DNA of 47,932 nt from NCBI GenBank assembly GCA_004557185.1, contig SFEP01000014.1, forward strand, positions 1 to 47,932, read 5' to 3'. The stretch's first letter is position 1. Each line of letters starts with the position of its first letter. The position numbers and the translations under genes were made by a program. Positions 1-8,502 of the stretch are shown here, piece by piece. The notes below the pieces were generated by a model that did not search any database, had not been told where the DNA came from, and was given only the letters and a program-made list of their open reading frames with translations. This DNA is from Bacteroidales bacterium. Lineage in GTDB: Bacteria > Bacteroidota > Bacteroidia > Bacteroidales > Bacteroidaceae.

Positions 1-99
1 AAGGCTGACATGTCTATTGAATCAGTATAGCCCTCAACAGGCTGTCTACTGTTTCAGATAATGCAAGCAAAAAGTGTCTAGTAAAATCAGGAAAAGTCA

Positions 100-192
100 T
101 TTCCAAGGCTTGAAAAAAATTTTCCAACGCTTGAAAAAGTTTTTTCAACGCTTGAAAAAAAATTTTCAAGCGTTGGAAAAAAATTTTCAGGC
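100..192. repeat. 21-bp AT-rich tandem palindromic repeat
   Basis: The core CTTGAAAAA recurs at 109, 130 and 151, a period of 21 bases. The last unit is followed by its inverted partner, giving a near-perfect 30-base palindrome at 146-175 (CAACGCTTG ... CAAGCGTTG). The reading frames across it are only low-complexity FFQALK-type repeats and are not credible genes. It lies beyond the terminator of the downstream lipoprotein operon. Bases 1-99 and 193-290 hold nothing else I can identify. Confidence 0.8.
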
Positions 193-290
193 ATCGCCAT
201 TTTTCTTGAAAATAGCCCCGTACGCCGAACGTCCTATTGGCAACCACCGCGGTGCTATCTGTGAGCCCCAGGACGTGCAGACTGACGCCT

Positions 291-332
291 AAAAACAAAC
301 TTCCTCCCGCCGCTTGACGCGACGGGAGGAAG
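291..332 (-). terminator. Rho-independent terminator of the lipoprotein operon
   Basis: A 10-bp perfect stem (CTTCCTCCCG at 300-309 with CGGGAGGAAG at 323-332) has a 13-base loop. Read on the minus strand it is followed by a T-rich run (complement of 291-299). It begins about 30 bases after the stop codon at 364. Confidence 0.8.
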
Positions 333-363
333 CATTCGTAAGGGGGCGTAAGGCGTGGGGCGC

Positions 364-1701
364 TTATTCGTAAACAGGTTTCTCCAAATCGACCTTGCCG
401 CCAAGTTGGCACTGTATGACGTTGTCCACGTAGAAGGGACCGCCATTGCCCGAGTAGGTGGCAGCCACCACCACGCGGCAATTGTTGAAGTCCTTGATGC
501 CAGCTTCAGCCGTGCGGATGGTGCAGTAGAAGGGCACGTGGCTGCCTTCGAGCAACTGGCCTCCTGAAACGAGGAAGTCGCCCTGCGGGGTTGACGAGCT
601 GCCTGCGCGTACCACGTTGTTGTGGTTGTTGAGGAATTCCTGATTGAAACTGCCACCGTAGTTGTTGTTCTGGCGGGCATAGAGGTTGTCCTCCACGAGC
701 CAGGCCATGATGCGATAACGGGCGCTGGTGTTGACGTAGAGGTTGCCCGTCACGGCGATGTTGCCGCTGGCGTCGGGTTGACTCACCTGAGCCTCGATGC
801 CTGCATGAGCCTCGGTGCGCAGGGCGGTGTTGGCAGCAGCACGTATGTACTTAGCACCCTGTTCCAGGTCGGCTGTGGTGGTGACCTTCGTGTTCTTGAG
901 GTTCACGCTGATGGCGGGGAAACCATCCACGCCCACGGTGCTGGTGATGGCCGAGGAGTAGGCATTGTCGAACACGTCGCCGTAGTGGGCGGCTATGAAC
1001 ACCACGTCGTCAGCATCTGCATCGGTCTGGGTGAAGGTGTAGATGTCCATGGTGGCGCGGGGGCACCAAGCGCACCAGGTGCCAGTGTGCTGCACCATGA
1101 GCACGCGGTGGCGATACTCCATGATGCGGTTGCCATCCTGCACGGCCGTGACGGTAATCTTCTGGCTCACCAATCCCTTGTAGACGGCGTAGAACACGTA
1201 AGCGCCCTCCTTGGTGGTGACGAACTTGCGCACGTCGGTCAGGCTTTCGTTCATTTTCACCGTGGCCTTCTCGGTCACGTCTTCCTCGCCCAGCATCACC
1301 TTGATGTAGGCCGTGTCGATGCCGTTGGCCTTGATTTCGGTGGGCGTAATGGAAAGTTCAAGTTGGCGATCATCAGAAGCGGTAACTTTGACTTTCTTGC
1401 TTACCTTACCTTTATAGGTAGCGTAGAACTCATAGGTGCCAGCCTTTGTAGTAACGAACTTACGAACATCGGTCTTGCTTTCATTCACCATCAGCGAGGC
1501 TACCTCAGTCACATCCTCTTCTCCCAACATCACCTTGATGTAGGCTGTATCACGACCATTGGCGATGATATGGTTGGGCGAAATACTGAGTTCAAGGTCT
1601 AATCCTGCTATTTCTTCAAAATCATCATTTTCATCATCGCCGCAAGCCACGGCCAAAGGCAGGGCCATGAGGGCGAAGAGCAGTCTATACAAATATTTCA
1701 T
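364..1701 (-). CDS. Omp28-like lipoprotein with two Ig-like repeats and a thioredoxin-type CxxC
   Basis: This is a 445-residue predicted surface lipoprotein. The start chosen is the ATG at 1701, which gives a clean signal peptide ending in the lipobox LAVACGDDE; a longer in-frame extension upstream has no signal-like character. After the acidic export signal come two tandem Ig-like repeats of about 80 residues sharing KVMLGEEDVTE and VRKFVTTK. A domain of the Omp28 family follows, with a thioredoxin-like WCAWCP active-site motif and a later GVDGFPAI, reminiscent of the cis-Pro region. Family members are outer-membrane proteins of Bacteroidota; a disulfide-exchange role is inference from the CxxC. 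It is last of three lipoprotein genes on this strand, 96 bases after the previous one, and is followed by a terminator. The two repeats differ clearly in synonymous codon use. Confidence 0.85.
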   Translation of the reverse strand: MKYLYRLLFALMALPLAVACGDDENDDFEEIAGLDLELSISPNHIIANGRDTAYIKVMLGEEDVTEVASLMVNESKTDVRKFVTTKAGTYEFYATYKGKVSKKVKVTASDDRQLELSITPTEIKANGIDTAYIKVMLGEEDVTEKATVKMNESLTDVRKFVTTKEGAYVFYAVYKGLVSQKITVTAVQDGNRIMEYRHRVLMVQHTGTWCAWCPRATMDIYTFTQTDADADDVVFIAAHYGDVFDNAYSSAITSTVGVDGFPAISVNLKNTKVTTTADLEQGAKYIRAAANTALRTEAHAGIEAQVSQPDASGNIAVTGNLYVNTSARYRIMAWLVEDNLYARQNNNYGGSFNQEFLNNHNNVVRAGSSSTPQGDFLVSGGQLLEGSHVPFYCTIRTAEAGIKDFNNCRVVVAATYSGNGGPFYVDNVIQCQLGGKVDLEKPVYE

Positions 1702-1797
1702 GGGTATAAAAAATTTTGAAAGGATAAATGAGCGTGCAACCGCCACCCCCAAGCCGCGACGGGCAGGGCTGCGGTGGTTGCACGCTGCATGGTGGAT

Positions 1798-3798
1798 TTA
1801 CTTCTCAGGCAGCACGCGGCTCATGAGGTTCTTGATGAAGGCTCCCTTGCAGGCATCCTTGTTGGGGTCGGCCATGCGGAGGGCCTTGGGCGTGAGAGCC
1901 TTGGTGCGCATGATGCTGCGGGGCAGCTGCACGGCCTGCTTGGTGGCACGGGTGCTGAGCGACTTGGCCTTGCGCGAGGCGCCGCTGGCGGGCTGAACGG
2001 GCTCGTACCCTTCGATGGGCGACACCTTGTCGGAGTTGAGCATCAGGTATTCACGATAGACCGTGCCGAAGTTGCCCTCTTCGTCGGCAGCCACAGCACA
2101 GAGCGTGAGGTCGGTGGCGTAGGGGCAGAAGATGTCGGTGCGCGGGGCGGTGTACATGCCGAGGAGGTTGGAGATGACCGCATTGTCGGGGTAGGCATCC
2201 TTATCGGTCACGTCGCCCTGGAAGATGGCGTAGTAAACCTTCGTACCGCCGTTGGTGGGGCTCACCGATACGGGCACGATGGCATACTGGCGATAGTTTT
2301 CGAGTTCGCCGCCCCACTTGTCGGCAGCCTGGTCGGCGCTGTAGTACTTGTCGCACTGCACATTGACACCGTAGGGCACTTCACGCTCGTCGTTGGTGCG
2401 GAAGTCGTAGCGCACGAGCGGGGTGGAGGCATAGCTGCCGTTCACGCCCATGGCAATGACGGTGTAGGCTGTGCCCGGCGTGAGGCCGCTGAGGGATTCC
2501 TCGTAGTCGCCGTAGCCCGGCACCACCATGCCGCGCTGCACGGCCGTGGTCAGGGTACTCTTAATCTCCTCGTCGGTGAGTGACTTGTAAGCCTCAGCAT
2601 CCACATAGGCCAGGGCATAGCGTTCCTGGTCGGTGCTGGGGTGGCATTTCAGCGTAGCGGTGCGCGTCTTGATGTTCGTCACGTCCACGGCGAGCGTCAT
2701 GTCCGACTGCTTGACGGCGTCGGTGGTCACTTTCTTGGTGGTCACCTTCTTGCTCATCACGCCGCTGGGGCTCATGGCAAAGGCAAAGCCCGTGTAGGTG
2801 GTGTTGGGCTTGCACACGTCGTAAGAGTACTGCTGCGTGCCGTGCTGCAGAATGGCCTCCATGGTCTGCTCCTTGGTGTAGCCGTACTGGGCGTAGAGGG
2901 CAATGATCTGGTTGAAGTAGTCCTCCATCTTGGTGAGGATTTCGGCCTCGGTGGGCTCTCCCTCGAGCATGTTGAAGTAGTAGCCGTTTTCGCCGTTCTC
3001 GGGAATGACCTGCATGGTCACCTCCACGCCGTCCACAAGATAGTTGATGTCGAAGGCGTTGTCGAGGCCAGCGGGATCGTCGGTGGTGAAGTAGGCACGG
3101 CTGATGGGCGTGGTGCGCTTGATGTCGTCGCTGATGCCATAGCAGTAGAGGCAATAGGTGGTGCCAGGCTCAAGGTTCTTGAACGAGGTTTCACACGTGC
3201 CCTTGAAAGAGGTGTTCATCACGATGTCCGTGAAGTTGCCGTTGAGCTTCTGGGCCAACTGCTTGAAGTAGGCCATGTCGTCTTCGAATACCACGTCGTC
3301 CTGCCCCTGATAGGCATCCATCTGGCTCTTGGGCATGAGCATGGCCATGTAGCGCATGCTCTCGTTGCCGCTCGACACGCGCAAACTGAGCGTGCTCTCG
3401 GTTTTGCTGACCAAGGTGGCCACGAAGTCGGTGGTCTGCGTACTCTGCTTCACGGTGAAAGTGACGGGCTGTGCCTTGGGATATTCTACCGTGACGGTGG
3501 CCTGGCGTTCCTTCCCGTTCCAGTTGTCGAGCACCTGGAAGGAGATGTGCCCGTCGAGCACGGTGCTGAAGGAGGTGAGCCATGTGGCGTCGCTCTTGAC
3601 AGAGATTTCGGCGTCCTTCACGGCATTCTTCACCTCGTAGGCCACGGTGCAGGTGCCGCCTGCCGCGCCTACCGTCACCTCGGCCGGCGTAACCGTCAGC
3701 GAGGGGAGGGCTACTTCGTTGTCGTCGCTGCACGCGGCGGCCAAAGCCACACACAGCAGGGCGCAGAATGCGTAGCTGATTCGTTTGATAAAATTCAT
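1798..3798 (-). CDS. BACON/fibronectin-type-III-like surface lipoprotein
   Basis: The 666-residue product starts with a lipoprotein signal peptide (lipobox ALAAACSDD). Immediately after it comes a BACON-like beta-sandwich of about 90 residues, with the typical ATWLTS and VKQS elements. Several FN3-like modules follow, recognisable from repeated LxPGTxY turns (LEPGTTYCLY, LTPGTAYTVI). No catalytic motif is visible. BACON domains are common in Bacteroidota surface proteins and are usually assigned carbohydrate or mucin binding, so a binding role at the cell surface is the likeliest reading. The C-terminal 60 residues are basic and Ala/Lys/Arg-rich, which is odd for a beta-sandwich protein. It is the middle gene of the operon, 103 bases after the first gene. 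Confidence 0.8.
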   Translation of the reverse strand: MNFIKRISYAFCALLCVALAAACSDDNEVALPSLTVTPAEVTVGAAGGTCTVAYEVKNAVKDAEISVKSDATWLTSFSTVLDGHISFQVLDNWNGKERQATVTVEYPKAQPVTFTVKQSTQTTDFVATLVSKTESTLSLRVSSGNESMRYMAMLMPKSQMDAYQGQDDVVFEDDMAYFKQLAQKLNGNFTDIVMNTSFKGTCETSFKNLEPGTTYCLYCYGISDDIKRTTPISRAYFTTDDPAGLDNAFDINYLVDGVEVTMQVIPENGENGYYFNMLEGEPTEAEILTKMEDYFNQIIALYAQYGYTKEQTMEAILQHGTQQYSYDVCKPNTTYTGFAFAMSPSGVMSKKVTTKKVTTDAVKQSDMTLAVDVTNIKTRTATLKCHPSTDQERYALAYVDAEAYKSLTDEEIKSTLTTAVQRGMVVPGYGDYEESLSGLTPGTAYTVIAMGVNGSYASTPLVRYDFRTNDEREVPYGVNVQCDKYYSADQAADKWGGELENYRQYAIVPVSVSPTNGGTKVYYAIFQGDVTDKDAYPDNAVISNLLGMYTAPRTDIFCPYATDLTLCAVAADEEGNFGTVYREYLMLNSDKVSPIEGYEPVQPASGASRKAKSLSTRATKQAVQLPRSIMRTKALTPKALRMADPNKDACKGAFIKNLMSRVLPEK

Positions 3799-3901
3799 GG
3801 TTGTAAGGAGTGATGTACTTAGTAAATGGATGTAATGTGAGCAAGCAGGCCGCAGCGCATGGCAAGGGCATGCCAGCGTGCTGCGGCCTGCTGAAAGGGC
3901 T

Positions 3902-5089
3902 TTATTGTTCGCCTACGGGATAGGCCTTGGCAGTGCGCAAGCCCTGCTCGTTGGCCACCCAGATGGCAAACACGAAGGGATTCATTTCCTCAAAGTCAGC
4001 GTCGCTGAGCGTGTAGGTGAACTTGCAGCCCTGCGGCGAGGTGAGAGCGGCCATCTGGTCCTCAGAGAGCTCGCGGCCCATCATGTTGGCCATGGTGAAG
4101 GCCTGGTCCTCGTTGGTCATGAAGTCGCTGAAGTCCTTGGCGGGCCAGTACGACTGCGAGGAGAGCTTGAACTTGCCGCTCTTGGCCACGCTGGTGCGAA
4201 TGGTCACCTCGATGATGCGGCCCTCGTCGGTGGAGGTCACCTTGCTCGAAAGGAGTTCGATGGTCGGCTTGTTGTTGCCGTCAGCCTCCTTCGTCTTGAA
4301 CTCGATGTAAGCATATTTGCTGTCGTAGATTTGCGTGGGGTCGGTGTTCGAGGGGTCGACGTAAGCCACAATGAACACATACTCCGTGCCCTGCGTGAGA
4401 CCGTCAATCTCCAGGTCGCGCTCGCCACGAATGGAGAGGAGCGAGAGGTAGTCGCCAATGTTCTTGGAGATGTCGACGGCGGAGTTATTCCAATAATAAT
4501 AGGTGTGCACGAGCGGACCGCTTTCGCCCTCCTTGGCCAGGTACTCGTCGTAGGACGACTTGAGCATCACATAGTAATACCAGCGCTGCTCCAAGGAACT
4601 GGGGGTGACGTGCAGCTTCACACTCTCGTAGTCGGCAGTGAGGTTGCTGAGCGAGAAGCGCTCACCCTCGGCCGAAGCACCGCTGGCGGTGACAAACGAG
4701 GTGGTGGCGTAGGCCGTAGCCTTGCCGTCCTTGTACTTGAAGGTTACCACGATGTACTGCGTATTGGCGTCCAGCCCCTCTTGCGTATAAGTCAGAGCAC
4801 CCACGTGCATGCAAGCATCGAAGTCATCAACCGCAAGCATCTGCGTCACCACCTGCGCGGCGGGGATGTCTTTCAGGTCGTCGGCTTTCACTACTTTCAG
4901 GAAGTAAGGAGCCTGTTCATCATTCGGAGTAGCAGTAATGACGGCCGAGGTAGACTGAATTTCGCCCACACTGAGTTGCAGGGTAAATTCATCCTGGGGT
5001 GTGGGAGGTGTGTCAGGTTCGTCGTCGCCGCACGATGCCATGCCCAGCGTGGCAAGCAGCAGCAAGAGGATGGTTTTTAGAGTTTTCAT
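3902..5089 (-). CDS. FN3-like surface lipoprotein, first gene of operon
   Basis: The 395-residue product is read from the ATG at 5089. An upstream TTG extension is possible, but the ATG places a normal signal peptide and lipobox (LGMASCGDD) at the N-terminus. The body contains FN3-like beta-strands with turns such as LDANTQYIVV and LTQGTEYVFI, and resembles the middle region of the next gene. No enzyme motif is seen. The C-terminal part has a bacterial-Ig-like look. It is transcribed from a well-formed promoter at 5192-5222 and leads the three-gene lipoprotein operon. The function is unknown; a surface binding or scaffolding lipoprotein is the best guess. Confidence 0.8.
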   Translation of the reverse strand: MKTLKTILLLLLATLGMASCGDDEPDTPPTPQDEFTLQLSVGEIQSTSAVITATPNDEQAPYFLKVVKADDLKDIPAAQVVTQMLAVDDFDACMHVGALTYTQEGLDANTQYIVVTFKYKDGKATAYATTSFVTASGASAEGERFSLSNLTADYESVKLHVTPSSLEQRWYYYVMLKSSYDEYLAKEGESGPLVHTYYYWNNSAVDISKNIGDYLSLLSIRGERDLEIDGLTQGTEYVFIVAYVDPSNTDPTQIYDSKYAYIEFKTKEADGNNKPTIELLSSKVTSTDEGRIIEVTIRTSVAKSGKFKLSSQSYWPAKDFSDFMTNEDQAFTMANMMGRELSEDQMAALTSPQGCKFTYTLSDADFEEMNPFVFAIWVANEQGLRTAKAYPVGEQ

Positions 5090-5191
5090 TGAAATAAAAC
5101 TATAAGGTTTAGCATTTGGCGCCGGGTTCAACTATTACGCATTCAAGCAGGCAGCGCCAATAACCCGCGGAGTGCGTTTGTTTTCGGCGTG

Positions 5192-5222
5192 CAAATATAA
5201 AGGCTTCACGCTTTACGGCAAA
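5192..5222 (-). promoter_or_regulatory. Bacteroidota-type promoter of the lipoprotein operon
   Basis: On the minus strand the -33 box TTTG (5222-5219) is separated by 19 bases from TATATTTG (5199-5192). This is an exact match to the TTTG/TAnnTTTG consensus and lies about 100 bases upstream of the first start codon at 5089. Confidence 0.8.
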
Positions 5223-5302
5223 ACAAAATGCTTGTTAATATGCAAAACTACTGCAAGAATAATCTTTTTGCGACATAACAAGTAAATTAAATAGCATTCT
5301 GC

Positions 5303-5333
5303 TTTGTTCGAAATAGCATTTGTTATACATTTG
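5303..5333 (+). promoter_or_regulatory. Bacteroidota-type promoter for the 5387 gene
   Basis: TTTG (5303-5306), 19 bases, TACATTTG (5326-5333). It is an exact consensus match, divergent from the promoter at 5192-5222, and leaves a leader of about 50 bases before the ATG at 5387. The 5090-5386 gap is filled by these two divergent promoters. Confidence 0.8.
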
Positions 5334-5386
5334 CGCTCGGAAATCATTTCACAACAATTTTACAACACCTCAAAAAACTTACGCTT

Positions 5387-6184
5387 ATGTATTATTTCTT
5401 TACACGTTTACGTACAACCTTGGCATTATTCGCATGCTGCGCAGCTTTTGCCCACGCCGACAAGGGCGATGTGATTTACACATACTTTCCTGCTACGGCT
5501 AACGCCAGCGACGCAACTGCCGTGGCCGAATGCCAGCAGGCTGGCTATGCCGAAATTGCGGCTGCCGTGACCTACGACAAATCCAACCTGGGCGCGTGGA
5601 TGTTCAACGACAACAAGCGCCGCTTGTGTCTGGCCTACGACATTGCAGGTGCTCCCGTAGAGCCCATCAGCGTGGACAGCTGGGCCTTCCTGAAACCCGT
5701 AGAGTTTGCCCAGGCCGCCACGTACACGGTCGATTTTCAGGCCATCAACCAGTATGCCGGCCAGCACGACGCCGCCTACGAGGTGTGGCTGTGCAGCGCG
5801 CAGAGCGAGGAGGGACTAGTAAAAAAGGTGTTTGAAGCCACCATCGACAAGGCTGTGCTCAACTCCTTCATCGACAATGGCGAGCCTCAGGGCGCCACGT
5901 CGTTCTCCTTCGACCTGCCCACCCCGGGCTCCTACGGCCTGGCCATACACGTGGTGACCGAGGTGCCCGGCACCACGTCGAACGCCAACGGCTGCCGCTT
6001 CCGCAACATCGTGATTACGCAAGGCGACGCCCTGGCTGACGTGCCCGAGGGCATCGGCGCCGTAACCGTGCAACCTTCGACGCGCGGCATCATCTACAAC
6101 CTGGCCGGCCAGCGCGTTACCTCAACGGGCAAACTGCCCAAGGGTGTCTACCTTGTGGACGGACGCAAGGTGTGCGTTCGCTGA
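5387..6184 (+). CDS. Secreted protein with C-terminal sorting-like tail
   Basis: A 265-residue protein with an N-terminal signal peptide (hydrophobic stretch to about residue 24, AFAHA cleavage-like site, no lipobox). The middle is a beta-rich domain without recognisable catalytic residues. The last 40 residues have the form IYNLAGQRV ... LPKGVYLVDGRKV, the short C-terminal module common on secreted proteins of Prevotella and relatives and similar to type IX secretion sorting domains. Export to the surface or medium is therefore likely, but the biological role is not recognisable. It is a single-gene unit with its own promoter and a strong terminator. Confidence 0.8.
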   Translation: MYYFFTRLRTTLALFACCAAFAHADKGDVIYTYFPATANASDATAVAECQQAGYAEIAAAVTYDKSNLGAWMFNDNKRRLCLAYDIAGAPVEPISVDSWAFLKPVEFAQAATYTVDFQAINQYAGQHDAAYEVWLCSAQSEEGLVKKVFEATIDKAVLNSFIDNGEPQGATSFSFDLPTPGSYGLAIHVVTEVPGTTSNANGCRFRNIVITQGDALADVPEGIGAVTVQPSTRGIIYNLAGQRVTSTGKLPKGVYLVDGRKVCVR

Positions 6185-6216
6185 TGGCGGTAGACGCTGG
6201 ATAGCCTAAAAACTTC

Positions 6217-6253
6217 AGGAGGCAAACACCCCTTCAATCGGTGTTTGCCTCCT
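6217..6253. terminator. Bidirectional terminator between the secreted protein and pyrD
   Basis: A perfect 14-bp stem (AGGAGGCAAACACC, 6217-6230, with GGTGTTTGCCTCCT, 6240-6253) has a 9-base loop. There is a T-rich stretch on the plus side, and a run of A before the stem becomes a T run for minus-strand transcripts. It lies between convergent genes. Confidence 0.9.
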
Positions 6254-6338
6254 ACTTTATTGTATGCCCTCGTGAGGACTGGGTGATGCACCTTCGCGGT
6301 ACGCCACTAAAGGGAAATCCGCAACTGCCTGTCAGTCC

Positions 6339-7250
6339 TTACTGCCGCGCGGCTCCGATGATGTCGGTCACCGATGCTACGTGGTGGGCGTCGAGCCAAG
6401 CGTTGACGCCGTCGATCACCTTGATAGTGGTGGTGGGGTCGATAAAGTTGGCCGTGCCAATCTGCACCGCCGTGGCACCGGCCATGATAAACTCGATGGC
6501 ATCGGCAGCCGTCATGATGCCACCGAGTCCCACTACGGGGATGCCTACGGCGCCGGCTACCTGGTAGACCATGCGCACAGCCACGGGCTTGACGCAGGGA
6601 CCGCTCAGTCCGCCCGTGCCGATGCTGAGGCGCGAACGGCGGCGCTCAATGTCGATGCTCATGCCCATGAGCGTGTTGATGAGCGACACGGCGTCGGCTC
6701 CCTCGGCCTCAACGGCGCGGGCTATCTCGGTGATGTCGGTCACGTTGGGTGAGAGCTTCACAATGAGCGTTTTGGGATAGACCGCACGCACCGCACGCAC
6801 CACCGAGGCTGCTCCGGCACAGGTGGTGCCGAAAGCCATGCCGCCGTCCTTCACGTTGGGACACGAAATGTTGAGTTCGATGCCGGGAATGCCGTCGAGG
6901 GCAGCCACGCGTTCGGCACAACGGGCGTAGTCCTCGGGCGAGTGACCCGACACGTTGACCAGGATATTGGTGCGATAATCCTTGATTTGCGGATAAATGT
7001 GTTCGGCAAAGTAGTCAACGCCCTTGTTCTGCAGACCTACGCAGTTGAGCATGCCTTGCGGCGTTTCGGCCATGCGGGGATAGTCGTTGCCCTCACGCGG
7101 CAGGAGCGTAGTGCCTTTCACTATGAAACCGCCCAAACGGTTGAGGTCTATCAAATCGGCAAACTCAAGACCGTAACCAAAGGTACCGGAGGCGGTAAGT
7201 ACGGGGTTTTGGAGCTGCAATGCGCCCACATTTACATTTAACTGAGCCAT
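6339..7250 (-). CDS. pyrD: Dihydroorotate dehydrogenase B, catalytic subunit
   Basis: This FMN enzyme oxidises dihydroorotate to orotate in pyrimidine synthesis. The 303-residue product has the usual length and the class 1B features: NPVLTASGTFGYG near residues 15-27, the catalytic cysteine in NISCPNVKDGG (Cys130), and the FMN phosphate-binding GLGGIMTAADA and GATAVQIGTA segments near the C-terminus. Class 1B enzymes pair with an electron-transfer subunit, and here pyrK lies directly upstream and overlaps the pyrD start by 13 bases, so the two are translationally coupled. A terminator shared with the convergent gene follows. Confidence 0.95.
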   Translation of the reverse strand: MAQLNVNVGALQLQNPVLTASGTFGYGLEFADLIDLNRLGGFIVKGTTLLPREGNDYPRMAETPQGMLNCVGLQNKGVDYFAEHIYPQIKDYRTNILVNVSGHSPEDYARCAERVAALDGIPGIELNISCPNVKDGGMAFGTTCAGAASVVRAVRAVYPKTLIVKLSPNVTDITEIARAVEAEGADAVSLINTLMGMSIDIERRRSRLSIGTGGLSGPCVKPVAVRMVYQVAGAVGIPVVGLGGIMTAADAIEFIMAGATAVQIGTANFIDPTTTIKVIDGVNAWLDAHHVASVTDIIGAARQ

Positions 7251-8020
7251 GAGAGTTCTTCAATTGGGAAAACGGGACCTTCCTTGCACACACAGACGTT
7301 ATGCCCTGTGGCGTTCTTTTCAACACAGCAGAGGCACGCTCCAAGGCCACAGGCCATGAGGTTTTCAAGCGACGCCTCACACGGCAGCCCTGCCTCGTGG
7401 GCAAAGCGCGCCACGGCCATCATCATTGGCTTAGGACCACAGGTGGCCACGTGGTCGAAGTGCTCGGCATGCAGCACGCTATGGTTCGTGACATAGCCTT
7501 TTTCGCCCAGCGAACCGTCTTCGGTAGTCGTAAACACAGGACCGTAAGCCTCGAAATCGGTCAACTGCAAGAGGTCGGCGGCCGAACGGCCACCCAGCAG
7601 GAAGTAAGGCTGGTGACCAGCCTCCTTGAGTTTGCGGCCATAATAGAGCAAGGGCGCCGTGCCCACGCCACCGCCCACTAGGAGCAGTTTGCGGCCCTGG
7701 CCCTGCGGGATGCTAAACCCGCGGTCGCCCAGCGGCAGCAGGCAGTTGAGCATTTCACCCTCGGTCATGGCCGACAGCGTGCGTGTACCCTCACCCACGG
7801 CATGCACCAGGAGCCAGAGTTCCTGCGCGGCCTCGTCGACAAAGTTGATGGATATGGGACGGCGCAGAAAGGTGCCAGGCGCATGCGGCACCTGCACCTC
7901 TACAAACTGGCCAGGCGCCATGGGCGGCAAGGTGCCGGCCAGGGGCGTGAGTTTCAGCAACACGTAGTCGGCCCGCGGGTGCTCAACCGACACAATACGC
8001 AAATCTAAAAGATGCGGCAT
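7238..8020 (-). CDS. pyrK: Dihydroorotate dehydrogenase electron-transfer subunit
   Basis: The 260-residue iron-sulfur flavoprotein passes electrons from PyrD to NAD+. Start chosen at the ATG at 8020 (MPHLLDLRIV); the upstream in-frame extension does not resemble the family. Visible features are the FAD-binding RRPISI at residues 53-58, the nucleotide-binding LLVGGGVGTAPL around 113-124, CGPKPMM near 194-200, and a [2Fe-2S] cysteine cluster near the C-terminus (Cys224, Cys229, Cys231 or 232, Cys243 or 245). It forms an operon with pyrD through a 13-base overlap. Confidence 0.95.
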   Translation of the reverse strand: MPHLLDLRIVSVEHPRADYVLLKLTPLAGTLPPMAPGQFVEVQVPHAPGTFLRRPISINFVDEAAQELWLLVHAVGEGTRTLSAMTEGEMLNCLLPLGDRGFSIPQGQGRKLLLVGGGVGTAPLLYYGRKLKEAGHQPYFLLGGRSAADLLQLTDFEAYGPVFTTTEDGSLGEKGYVTNHSVLHAEHFDHVATCGPKPMMMAVARFAHEAGLPCEASLENLMACGLGACLCCVEKNATGHNVCVCKEGPVFPIEELSWLS

Positions 8021-8169
8021 AATTACAGTGATATATATAAAGGAGTATGCAGACTGATTTTTGAGGTGTAAAATTAGGAAAAAAGGCGCATGCCACACGC
8101 CACCCAGCCTCACATATTGTCTGGAAACAGGGAAAATGCGCCAATTTGATAAAAAAGAAGCAGACCGGC

Positions 8170-8200
8170 TTGGTGGCTTGGAAGAAAAGCACTACTTTTG
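8170..8200 (+). promoter_or_regulatory. Promoter of the tRNA-Val array
   Basis: TTGG (8170-8173), 19 bases, TACTTTTG (8193-8200). The -7 box fits TAnnTTTG exactly and lies about 85 bases upstream of the first tRNA. The rest of 8021-8169 shows no gene. Confidence 0.7.
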
Positions 8201-8283
8201 CACCCGAAACAAGAAACAATGCCGCCAACACAAGTGGTGAGTCTCCTTCGGGAACGGCTTACACACGGCAGCAGTAGCTTCTT

Positions 8284-8358
8284 GGGCGCTTAGCTCAGCT
8301 GGTTCAGAGCGTCTGCCTTACAAGCAGAGGGTCGGGGGTTCGAATCCCTCAGCGCCCA
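8284..8358 (+). tRNA. tRNA-Val(UAC), copy 1
   Basis: 75 nt with a complete cloverleaf: acceptor GGGCGCT paired with AGCGCCC, D-arm GCTC/GAGC, anticodon loop CTTACAA (anticodon UAC) and T-arm GGGGGTTCGAATCCCTC. The 3' CCA is not encoded. It is first of four near-identical units separated by about 35 bases. Confidence 0.97.
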
Positions 8359-8392
8359 CATTATCCTTTACATTTCCCGCATGCAATGCATC

Positions 8393-8467
8393 GGGCGCTT
8401 AGCTCAGCTGGTTCAGAGCGTCTGCCTTACAAGCAGAGGGTCGGGGGTTCGAATCCCTCAGCGCCCA
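8393..8467 (+). tRNA. tRNA-Val(UAC), copy 2
   Basis: 75 nt, identical by eye to copy 1 in all stems and in the UAC anticodon. The 34-base spacer from copy 1 is AT-rich and carries no other gene. Confidence 0.97.
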
Positions 8468-8502
8468 CACTTTCTTTTACACTTTCCACATTGCATGTCA
8501 AC

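Noticed and set aside
100..192. CRISPR array
   Set aside because: Repeats at 100-192, 8851-8945 and in the 173-bp elements are contiguous with no unique spacers of constant length, and there are no cas genes.
622..1602. Long open frame on the plus strand opposite the Omp28-like gene
   Set aside because: It is rich in His, Val and Gly, lacks any domain and is the mirror of GC-rich codons. Similar shadows lie opposite almost every large gene here (for example 2641-3813, 11636-13507, 43538-44638).
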